Below, one piece after another: positions 1 through 9,265 of a DNA stretch of 64,000 nucleotides. How positions within the stretch are numbered: position 1 is the first letter of the stretch; each line of letters starts with the position of its first letter. The position numbers and the translations under genes are program-made. This stretch comes from Microplitis mediator (lineage: Eukaryota > Arthropoda > Insecta > Hymenoptera > Braconidae): assembly GCF_029852145.1 (NCBI RefSeq), contig NC_079970.1, positions 22,262,331 through 22,326,330 of the forward strand, given 5' to 3'. The notes beneath the pieces were generated by a model. The model saw only the letters and a program-made list of their open reading frames with translations, was not told the origin of the DNA and made no database searches.

Positions 1-1397
1 GTTGATTTTACAAATACTGAAGCAGCTGCTGCCACTATCAATAATTGGTGTGCAGAAAAAACGAATAATCGAATAACTGAACTATTCAAACCTAGTATGT
101 TCAAAATTTATTGAATCCTATAAATTTTCAATTCATTAATAACGATTTGAATGAGGACGTTTTATTTGCCAATTGCAGATGATGTTGAGGGTTTCTTATT
201 GGTGCTAGTTAACGCAGTTTACTTCAAAGGAAAATGGGCAGACCAATTTAATCCAAAATTGACCAGGTCTTCACCTTTCCAGATTGATGAAAATACAACC
301 AAGGATGTGCAAATGATGTACAAAATGGCAGATTACAACTGGGGACATCTCGATACTCTAAAAGCGAAATACATTGAACTTCCATACGAGGTTGTTATTT
401 ATTAACTCTCGACATCTAAAATTTATCTTTGAGTACTTGGTAACTTTGTTATTTAACAGAGCAAGGACGATAGTGAAGCTATAAGCATGTTTATCATTCT
501 CCCTGATCGACATACTAAACTTCGTGATGTTGAAAATAATATCCACAACATAAATTTTGCCGAACTTGAAGGACCCAAGAGAGAGGTTGCTTTACATTTG
601 CCTAAATTTAAAATCGAAAGCAAACTTGATCTAAAACCAATTCTAAGTAATGTAAATGTCAAAAATATATTTGAAACTATTACTTTCAATCCTTTTTATT
701 GCGATTTTTTGATTGCTCTTTAATTTAAAGATGGGCATTACCGAGATATTTGGAGACACTGCTGATCTTTCCGGTATTATGGAGGATACGCCATTAAAAG
801 TGAGCAAAGTTATTCAGAAAGCATTTATAGAAGTCAATGAAGAGGGTACTGAAGCCGCTGCTGTTACAGGTAATTTGAAATTAAGTTTAATTGAAAAAAT
901 CAACTATAATGAGATTCCAACCCTGAGTCTTGATCGTTTAGAAATTTTTAATTTTGGTAACACATGAAATAAGAAATCTCGATGCAAGAAATTTTGAAAT
1001 TGAATAGTATAAAATAATAATCAATTAAATTACAGGTATGAAAATTGTTGCACCATCAATGCCACCCGAAATCGAAATTAACAGACCATTTATTGCAATA
1101 ATAGTATCTAAAACTTCGGGAACGCATCTTTTTAGTGCACGAATTACCGATCCAGCTTTGGCTTAACCTAAAAATAGAAATAACTCAATAATTGACTCGA
1201 TCATGAATTAAAAATAACCTTTTTTGAGCAGTAGCTTAAATTATTGAGATTCTTTTTCAATTTTAGGAACGGGTTTCGTTTTTATGTCTATGCCTCCACC
1301 ATTCGACGTCGATAGACCGTTTTTATGTTCAATTGTGAAGAAAAGTACTGGAACTCAATTATTTAATGCTCGTGTGATGGATCCCATCGCCAGTTAA
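1..1397 (+). CDS. Serpin A (5' truncated by window), two alternative RCL exons
   Basis: Serine protease inhibitor of the serpin fold, 3' part only. Exons: <1-94, 179-390, 460-651, 731-869, then two alternative last exons 1036-1166 and 1267-1397. Visible motifs are NNWCAEKTNNRI, the shutter motif NAVYFKGKW and the hinge EEGTEAAAVT. Phase 1 at the hinge exon end (ACA G) fits both last exons. The loop of the first reads IVAP-SMPPE, giving Pro at the P1 position counted from P15 Gly. The second reads GFVFM-SMPPP, giving Met-Ser as in alpha-1-antitrypsin. No AATAAA lies between the two last exons; one is at 1479-1484 after the second. Nearly identical to gene B, which has the complete 5' end. Family call is certain; the target protease is unknown. 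Confidence 0.93.
1267..1397 (+). CDS. Alternative last exon 8b of serpin A (P1 Met)
   Basis: Second complete copy of the exon coding P9 to the C-terminus, 100 bases after the stop of the first copy. It has its own polypyrimidine tract and TTTTAG acceptor, joins the hinge exon in the same phase, and ends in TAA. The loop is GFVFM-SMPPP followed by DRPF. It is intact, so mutually exclusive splicing is the natural reading. Confidence 0.85.
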
Positions 1398-2805
1398 TTT
1401 TTATTTTTGTAACTTTACCTAAAGACGGAAAAGTAATCGAATAGTTTTGTTCTGACCAATTGAAAAAATGTATGATGCAATAAATAAATAAATTTATGAT
1501 TGAAATTTCATAATACTAATAAAATAAAAAACTGATTTTCTTTTACCTCATTTCGATTTCTTTGCAAACTCTTTTATTTCGTAAATTTCGTTGTTGTCTT
1601 ACCGTGTGTTCTTACGCAATTTTGTTATTCAATAACAAAGTAATTAGAAACAAAAAAAAATTAATAATTTTGAATTGACCACGTTGTCTAACTGATCGAT
1701 TGATTTCTAAACTTGGTTATTTTCCGCTTAATTAAATTTACAATTCAAAACTACTATAAATGAATATGTCAGAAATAATGAATTTAAATTAAAGAAACGA
1801 TACTAATACTAATGCTATGTAAGAATAATAACATCTATATTTTCATTCCGTTCAACTTCAAGTCAATTGAGATTTTCCTCATTTCGATTTCGCTGATCCA
1901 ATACTCAATGAATTATTACGTAGTATAAGTACTTATATACTCAACCACGAAATTTCATATTAATTTTTGAGTTTTTATTCATGAATACAAACGAATAATT
2001 TTTTTTTGAACTTAGTAAGATTATTTTGATAACATAAAAGTATATTAACCCTTTCCCGGTTGACCTTGAGTCCCTACTCTCAATTTGAATCGTACGTCTT
2101 CGTCTTAAAGTAAGAGAGAGCTAGTCTGTTTAGAGGAGAAGGGGCAGAAAAAATAGTAAAAGGGGGCGCATACGTGCACTACTACGATTAAACCGTTACT
2201 CACACAGCCTCAACAACGAACTTTGTTTGGTGCTACCCCCGTAGAGCTCACACCGATATATTTCGAAACAGACTTTCGGGAAAGGGTTAAATATGATTCA
2301 ATTATACTAGATTAACCAATCCAATTTATGAAAAATATTCTCATTTGCATGTAATTAAATATTGGCTCCAAATAAAAAGACATGAAAAACCTTTTTAGAA
2401 ACTTCTCATAGGCTATTGGCACCATGAAAATTCTCAAAAGTAAAGGGCTCATTGAAGAAAAGTAAAGATGAGAATAATTCACCTCAAAAGGGTGCGCTCG
2501 CGCGCGAATTGTGACTTCGTAGTGTTAGTAACCACTGATCTGGTTCTAAACATAGAAATTTCGCAATGAAAAAAAAATGATCCAATCACAGGCGTCCATT
2601 CAAGAAATGATTTAAGTGGGAGAAAAATTTGGCTCCTTATTGCGAAACTGTATCATGAGACCAACGGATGGCACAACCGAAAAAGTGCCTGCGGCAAACT
2701 ATCGACTCATATATAAACGACACATTTGGGATGTTAAATCAAATCAGCCTTGCAATTCAAAGTTGTGAATTGTCTCCAGCTGATACCAAAATCGAAAAAT
2801 CTACA
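1398..2805. other. Spacer A to B, left part
   Basis: The 3' flank of gene A, with AATAAA at 1479, is followed by AT-rich DNA holding a piggyBac-like small element (2045-2290). I see no intact gene here. The open frame at 2668-2901 shows no recognisable domain. Confidence 0.5.
2045..2290. mobile_element. piggyBac-like MITE with TTAA duplication
   Basis: TTAA at 2045-2048 is followed by CCCTTTCCCGG. The right end reads CGGGAAAGGG followed by TTAA at 2287-2290. The perfect 14-base terminal inverted repeat including TTAA, and the CCC start, are typical of piggyBac-superfamily ends. The roughly 240-base interior has no transposase frame, so it is non-autonomous. Confidence 0.7.
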
Positions 2806-3086
2806 ATGAAGATCTGTATATATACTTTAGAATATCTAATTTTGATTATCATGATACAAATTTATATTGCATGTACAATTAAAACCTATTTCCAGGTCTA
2901 GTGTTCAGTGTCATATTAGCGTTGACTATAACTGAGTCCTTAACAGGTTATGTTGGACCGGTTCAACCAAATGAATCTGGACAATCCGCTGTTCGTGAAC
3001 TGAGTTTAGTTTACAGTGAATATTCCTATAATTATGGGAAACATTCCTATAATCATAGGAACTGCTCCCATAATTTATGGTTGTAA
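2806..3086 (+). pseudogene. Orphan 5' end of a serpin gene (signal-peptide exons only)
   Basis: Exon 1 is 2806-2815 (ATG AAG ATC T, then a GTATAT donor). Exon 2 starts at 2896 after a TTTCCAG acceptor. The joined product starts MKICLVFSVILALTITESL, a clear signal peptide. It aligns with gene B (MIIKLLFSGIIVALNVAESL) and then loses similarity. The frame runs into a TTCCTATAATTATGGGAA-type repeat and stops at 3086. None of the later serpin exons follow before gene B starts. I read it as the broken 5' end of another array member; it could instead encode a short secreted peptide of about 65 residues. Confidence 0.6.
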
Positions 3087-3145
3087 TTCCTATGATGGTA
3101 TAGGAAAAAATTTCACGTAATTATTAGGAACAGTTTCCATAATTT
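3028..3145. repeat. Inverted TTCCTATAAT repeats
   Basis: Several partly palindromic copies of TTCCTATAAT / ATTATGGGAA lie close together (about 3030-3140). They look like the stem of a small fold-back element, and they form the 3' end of the orphan serpin frame. Confidence 0.45.
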
Positions 3146-3505
3146 TCTTTCCGTGTAGATACTTTGTGGAAAACTTGATTAATATTTGCTATTTGTTAAC
3201 AAAAAATTTATTTATTTATTATACATTATCGTGTTGTTTTGTTTTCATTCTCATAAGTTGTTTACTTTATCTCTGTATTTAATTCGAGAAATTTTTGAGT
3301 TAGAATAAAAAATAGATATTTAGGTCAACATGAATCAACATATGACCTGATGTTGAACTTAAAACAAAAAAAAAATATCCTTGTCAATAGTCGTAAATGG
3401 ATAAGACACTTACATAAACGATTGCAATAAAAAGCAGCTTTACTTCGTTAGTTAGCGAAACGGTTTAGTTCATAAGCAACGTTATTAAATTTTGAAGGAA
3501 TCAAA

Positions 3506-5874
3506 ATGATCATAAGTAAGTAATTTGAGAGAAGCATAAAAATCGTTTATTATAAAATGAACGGGGATTGATAAAAGTAGTCAAAATTTTAATTTGTTTC
3601 AGAGCTTCTATTCAGTGGTATAATAGTGGCATTGAATGTCGCCGAATCTTTGTCAGATTGTGTTCAATCTGATGAACCAGCTCTCAAAGCCGTTTCTACG
3701 GCTGCTAATAAATTTTCTAATAATTTTTACAAAGTAAGAGCATTAAGAAATTAATAATCAAACTATTCTAAACGGCTGTGACTTTATAGGCTTATTTTAG
3801 GCTGTAGCAGATAGTGAATCGGGTAATTTTATTTGTTCACCGGTTAGTGTAGATATCGTACTATCTATGACCAATTTTGGCGCCCGTGGTAATACTCAAA
3901 AACAATTAGAGTCATCTTTAAGTTTACCCTGTGACCAGACTGTTGCCAAACAGGGATTTCAACAACTTATTAATTCATTTAATGTAAGGCTGAAATATCA
4001 ATTTTTTCATTGGTACGATCTGATTATTATCATAAACTTTTTTTAAATTATGCGGCAGAATGTAAAAGGGGCTGAACTGGAGCTAGCGAATAAAGTTTTT
4101 ACTGCGAGCAACTCTAAATTACAATCTGATTTTCAAGAAATAACGAAGACGTACTTCGGATCTGAATCACAGAGCGTTGATTTTACAAATACTGAAGCAG
4201 CTGCTGCCACTATCAATAATTGGTGTGCAGAAAAAACAAATAATCGAATAACTGAACTATTCAAACCTAGTATGTTCAAAATTTATTGAATCCTACAAAT
4301 TTTAAATTCATTAATAACGATTTGATTGACTTTTAATTTGCCAACTGCAGGTGATGTTGAAGGTTTCTTATTGGTGCTAGTTAACGCCGTTTACTTCAAA
4401 GGAAAATGGGCAGATCCATTTAATCCGGAACGGACTAGGTCTTCACCTTTCCAGATTGATGAAAATACAACCAAGGATGTGCAAATGATGTACAAAATGG
4501 CAGATTACAACTGGGGACATCTCGATACTCTAAAAGCGAAATACATTGAACTTCCATACGAGGTTGTTATTTATTAACTCTCGACATCTAAAATTTATCT
4601 TTGAGTACACAGTAAAAAATATTGTGTAAAATCAACACAGTTTGTGTGTTAAAAACGGTTGACACGAAATTTGTGTTGAAATTTCGACACAAACTTTGTG
4701 TATACCTTTTTAACACAAAGATTATGTTGAAATGTCGCCACAAGAGGGCGCAAAGAATTCCACATTAACACACGAAATGTGTTAATAAAGAGTGTATAAC
4801 ACTTTTTTTATGTTACAAAATAGAGTGACACAAACTTTGTGTTAGTTTAACACACTACAATTTTTAACACAAACCGTTTTAGACACAAATACACAATATT
4901 CTTTACTGTGTACTCAGTAACTTTGTTATTTAACAGAGCAAGGACGATAGTGAGGCTATAAGCATGTTTATCATTCTCCCTGACAAACACAGTGGACTTC
5001 GTGATGTTGAAAATAATATTCACAACATAAATTTTGCCGAACTTGAAGGACCCAAGGACAAGGTTGCTTTACATTTGCCTAAATTTAAAATCGAAAGCAA
5101 ACTTGATCTAAAACCAATTCTAAGTAATGTAAATGTCAAAAATATATTTGAAACTATTACTTCCAATACTTTATATTGAGGTTTTTCGACTGCTCTTTAA
5201 TTTAAAGATGGGCATTACCGAGATTTTTGAAGACACTGCTGATCTTTCCGGTATTATGGAGGATACGCAATTAAAAGTGAGCAAAGTTATTCAGAAAGCA
5301 TTTATAGAAGTCAATGAAGAGGGTACCGAAGCTGCTGCTGTTACAGGTAATTTGAAATTAAGTTTAATTGAAAAAATCAACTATAATGAAAGTTCGATCC
5401 TGAGTCTTAATCGTTTAGAAATTTTTAATTTTGGTAACACATGAAATGAGAAATCTCGATGCAAGAAATTTTGAAATTGAATAGTATAAAATAATAATCA
5501 ATTAAATTACAGGTATGAAAATTGTTGCACCATCAATGCCACCCGAAATCGAAATTAACAGACCATTTATTGCAATAATAGTATCTAAAACTTCGGGAAC
5601 GCATCTTTTTAGTGCACGAATTACCGATCCAGCTTTGGCTTAACCTAAAAATAGAAATAACTTAATAATTGACTCGATCATAAATTAAAAATAAACCTTT
5701 TTGAGCAGTAGCTCAAATTATTGAGATTGTTTTTCGATTTTAGGAACGGGTTTCGTTTTTAAGTCTATGCCACCACAATTCGATGTCAATAGACCGTTTT
5801 TATGTTCCATTGTGAAGAAAAGTACTGGAACTCAATTATTTAATGCTCGTGTGATGGATCCTATCGCCAGTTAA
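3506..5874 (+). CDS. Serpin B, secreted, two alternative RCL exons
   Basis: Complete serpin of 402 residues with either last exon. Exons: 3506-3515, 3603-3733, 3801-3983, 4059-4269, 4351-4562, 4937-5128, 5208-5346, then 5513-5643 or 5744-5874. Signal peptide is MIIKLLFSGIIVALNVAESL; mature start is near DCVQSDEP. Shutter motif NAVYFKGKW is at residues 190-198, hinge EEGTEAAAVT at 350-359, predicted P1 at 366. Exon 8a gives IVAP-SMPPE (P1 Pro). Exon 8b gives GFVFK-SMPPQ (P1 Lys), where gene A has Met. Intron 5 carries a 303-base MITE absent from A and D. AATAAA is at 5956. The start is fixed by the donor GTAAGT directly after MII and by phase. Confidence 0.95.
4608..4910. mobile_element. TA-flanked MITE in intron 5 of serpin B
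   Basis: Terminal inverted repeats CACAGTAAAAAATATTGTGT and ACACAATATTCTTTACTGTG (19 of 20 pair) are flanked by TA at 4606-4607 and 4911-4912. Genes A (near 431-440) and D (near 10617-10626) have the same intron without it, so the empty site is visible. TA duplication and size suggest a Tc1/mariner-type non-autonomous element. The interior is rich in paired ACACAAA/TTTGTGT words. Confidence 0.85.
5744..5874 (+). CDS. Alternative last exon 8b of serpin B (P1 Lys)
   Basis: Counterpart of 1267-1397 in gene A, with acceptor TTTTAG and an intact frame to TAA. Loop GFVFK-SMPPQ. The ATG codon for P1 Met in A is AAG here, so one base changes the predicted specificity from elastase/chymotrypsin-like to trypsin-like. 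Confidence 0.85.
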
Positions 5875-6710
5875 TTTCTATTTTTGTAACTTTACCTATA
5901 GACGGAAAAGTAATCGAATAGTTTTGTTTTGACCAATTGAAAAAATGTATGATGCAATAAATAAATAAATTTATGATTGAAATTTCATAATACTAATAAA
6001 ATAAAAAACTGATTTTCTTTTACCTCATTCCGATTTCTTTGCAGCCTATATTTACATGAAAATATAAATTATAGAGAAAAATTTGTTTGCTTGATAATTT
6101 CACACAATTGATAATCCAAATTGCTTTTTAACAATAAAAAAATGCCCATATTGCTATCAGTAACAGATATTTTTTTATAGCTAAAAATTCGTGATATCAA
6201 AGTGATTCATTTTTCGTGCCAAGAAATTTTTATTTCAATTCGACCAATAGATCGCCGAATGCAGTGTAAAATGCTTCTTCTACTCGATTTATTCTCTGAT
6301 AATTGTGCTCGCGTCAAAATAGAAAAGAAAGGGAAGCGCAAGGAAATAATAAGTCAGAGAAAGATAAAAATAAGTAGTGATCTCATCGAATGGAGGTATC
6401 TATCATTTTTATGCTTTCAAAAAATTTCGAAAATATGCATTAGGGGAAGTGAAGAGTATATATGACTTCACATTAAATCAAAACTAGCATTTTACCTTTA
6501 CCTGATGACTAACAATCATCAAGAACAAGAGTAGTTCAAAAAATTGAAAAAGAACAAAAATCTATATTTTGAACAATTGTTGAGCGCCTAATTTTGATTT
6601 CAAGAAACTTTTTAGATCTCAATATCAAAATATAAATAAATTATCAATTTTTTCGTTAGTTCAACAGTTTGATTTGATAACAAAGTTTATAACATTCCAA
6701 GTTATTAAAA
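5875..6710. other. Spacer B to C
   Basis: The 3' flank of B (AATAAA 5956-5961) is followed by AT-rich sequence leading into the promoter of C. The open frame at 6202-6465 has no recognisable domain or similarity to the serpin exons. No repeat with clear ends was seen. Confidence 0.4.
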
Positions 6711-8616
6711 ATGATTATCAGTAAGTATAATTTAAGTAGCATTGCTTTTTTTGAACCATTAATCGTAAAATTGGTCGAGACCAATATAAATAATGTATGA
6801 AAATTATTTTAGAATGTTTATCTATCGTCATAATAGTGACTATAAGTGTAACTAATTCTTCGATGTATGATGAACCGGATCTTCATTCTCATTCTTCAGC
6901 GATTAATAAATTTTCCAACAGATTTTACAGCGTAAGTTGAATTCCAAGTCGTTTCTTGATTAAGAAAAATAGTTAAATTCTGTTAAATAAATGCAAGTAC
7001 ATATAATTATTTTTTTAGGCTTTAGCAGAACATGAATCAGATAATTTAATTTGCTCGCCACTTAGTGTGTATGTTGCGCTTGGTATGGCAAGTTATGGTG
7101 CACGTGGTAATACCAAAAAACAATTGGTATCAGCTTTAAAGTTCCCTCACGATAAAACTATTGCTAAAAGAGAAATTCAATATCTACTTGATTCACTCAA
7201 TGTAAGCCTACTATTATTTTTTATCAATATTATTGAAAAAATAACGATTTGTATTTTATACAGAATGTGCGAAGGGCCGAGCTCAAGTTAGTTAATAAAA
7301 TTTTCACAACGAATAAGTTTGAATTAAATCCCAAATTTAAAAAAATAACAAAAAAGTATTTTGGATCTGAAGTAAAGCGAGTTGATTTCACAAATGTTGA
7401 AAAAACGGTTAAAACTATAAATAATTTGTGTGCAAATGAATCAAACAATCATATAACTGATGTAGTCGAGTCTAGTAAGTTAAATTTCTCGAAATTTGCG
7501 CCAAGTATAAATCCAAAATATATATTACTCAAATTAAAAATGGAATTTGTATTTTTTATCGACCGTAGGTGATATTGCGGGCGCAGAAATGGTTTTAGTT
7601 AACGCTGTTTACTTCAAAGGAAAATGGGCTGAGAAATTTAATCCTAAATGGACCAACCCATATCCTTTTGATATCGATGAAAAAACAACTAAGGATGTAC
7701 CAATGATGTATAATGTAGCACAATTTTACTGGGGTCACATTCGGGCAGTCAAATCTCGTTTCATCAAACTTCCTTACGAGGTTAAAAATAATTAAAATTT
7801 TTGGTTTAAAATTAAGTTTCTGAATGTTTATGGATAATATTTGATCAAATAGAGCGACGAAAAAAAAGAAGCAATCGAAATGATTATTGTTCTTCCTGAT
7901 AGTGGGGTCGATGTTCGCGAAGTTGAACATAATATTTACAAAATAAATTTCACACAACTTGAAGGATCCACTATGAAGATGGCTTTGCATTTACCCAAAT
8001 TCAAAATCAAAAGTAAATTCGATCTAAAACCAGCTTTACAAGATGTAATTATTAGAAATCTATTTTTAGTTTTTTGAGCAATTAATTTTATAATTTATTA
8101 TCATAAAATCTAATGATTGCTTGATTGAAGGTGGGAATTACTGAGATATTTGAAGACACTGCTGATTTTTCTGGTATTATAAAAAATACTAAACTAAAAG
8201 TAAGCAAAATCATTCAGAAAGCATTTATCGAAGTCAATGAAGAGGGAACTGAAGCCGCTGCCGTTACAGGTAATTAAAAAAACTTTTAATTATCAGCTGA
8301 AATTGTCCAATTTTGTCATGATAACAGAATAAAAAATTAGGGGACCATAAGTTTTTGAGCACATTAATTAGTGGTATTGTCCTGCTTAGGGCAATAATAT
8401 AAATTTTTTGACAATGGTCATAAATTACATAGAAAAATGTTCTGTTTCTCAAGTTCCAAACATTAAGACTATCATTTGATTTCAGGAATGAAGATTGAAT
8501 CCAGATCATTACCTTTTGAGTTTACTGTTAATAGACCATTTTTGTGTGTAATTGTCAAGGGCAAAAGTAACACACCTTTATTTTATGCTCGTATAATGGA
8601 CCCTACCGCCAACTAA
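6711..8616 (+). CDS. Serpin C, secreted, P1 Arg
   Basis: Complete serpin of 398 residues. Exons: 6711-6720, 6813-6931, 7019-7201, 7264-7474, 7569-7780, 7853-8044, 8131-8269, 8486-8616. Signal peptide MIIKCLSIVIIVTISVTNSS. Shutter motif NAVYFKGKW and hinge EEGTEAAAVT are intact. Loop KIESR-SLPFE gives Arg-Ser at P1-P1', the pattern of inhibitors of trypsin-like enzymes such as clip-domain proteases. Same exon plan as A, B and D, but more diverged and with only one last exon. The Trp in NNWC of its relatives is Leu (NNLCANESNNHI), and TNNRI is SNNHI. AATAAA at 8827-8832. Confidence 0.93.
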
Positions 8617-8959
8617 ATTTAGTTCGGATAATCTTTCGAATCGACAAAAGCAATAATTTTTTTTTTTTTTTTTTTTGTTTTTTTTTTTTTAAGGGAGTGA
8701 TTACGGATTTGAATGAGATCCAAATTCACTTCGTATACAGAATAAACAAGGAGTTTGTATTTTCAGAGAAGTTATCTGAATTTTACTTAAATCCGCATTC
8801 ACTCCGAATCAGAATTTTTATATCAAAATAAAGTTCCCTTTGGAGTAAATTTCATTTCGAGAATCAAATAAATAAACAGTCATGAGCTTTAAATTCACTC
8901 CGGATTTACTCCGAAATTGTTTGATAGTATAATTCTAAAAGTGTAGATTAATAAATATA
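8617..8959. repeat. Spacer C to D with fold-back GGAGTGA/TCACTCC repeats
   Basis: After a long T tract (8658-8690), the words GGAGTGATTACGGATTTG, CATTCACTCCGAATC, GGAGTAAATTTC and AATTCACTCCGGATTTACTCC occur in both orientations from 8694 to 8922. They look like the arms of a decayed fold-back element. It overlaps the poly-A signal of C. Confidence 0.4.
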
Positions 8960-9265
8960 TTTATAACAATGTGAGTTTATTAGTAAACTCGAATAACAAT
9001 TTAATAAAAATCTTGTAAAAAATAAAAATGACGCAATAAAATGATAAACTTTAAGATTTATCCAATGAAAAAATTCCACATACTCCAGTATGATATGAAC
9101 CTTATTTAGTGCTCTGTGATAGGCTAGTAAACATGTTACCTTAATGTCATTGAAGATATAAAAGCTAATGTTTTTGTTGTTTTCATCAAAAATATATATT
9201 TTACATCGTTACTCACATTGTCATTAAAAAATAATTACGAGCCGTAATGACCATGAAACACTGCC
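8960..9265 (+). promoter_or_regulatory. Promoter and first exon block of serpin D, shared with serpin E
   Basis: This block is homologous along its length to 12105-12412 upstream of gene E. Shared words include TTTAAGATTTATCCAATG, CTGTGATAGGCTRGTA and ATATAAAAGCTAATG. A TATAAAAG box lies at 9157-9164, about 90 bases before the start codon. Similarity continues past the exon 1 donor into intron 1. Nothing similar lies upstream of B or C. Confidence 0.65.

Noticed and set aside
2668..2901. 77-residue open frame upstream of the orphan leader exons
   Set aside because: No similarity to any serpin exon. The orphan leader starts inside it with better support from splice sites and signal-peptide likeness.
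6202..6465. 87-residue open frame upstream of serpin C
   Set aside because: Low-complexity, basic and without a family likeness; expected by chance in a spacer.
7595..7990. 131-residue antisense open frame
   Set aside because: It lies opposite exons 5 and 6 of serpin C and its codons mirror them; no domain is visible.
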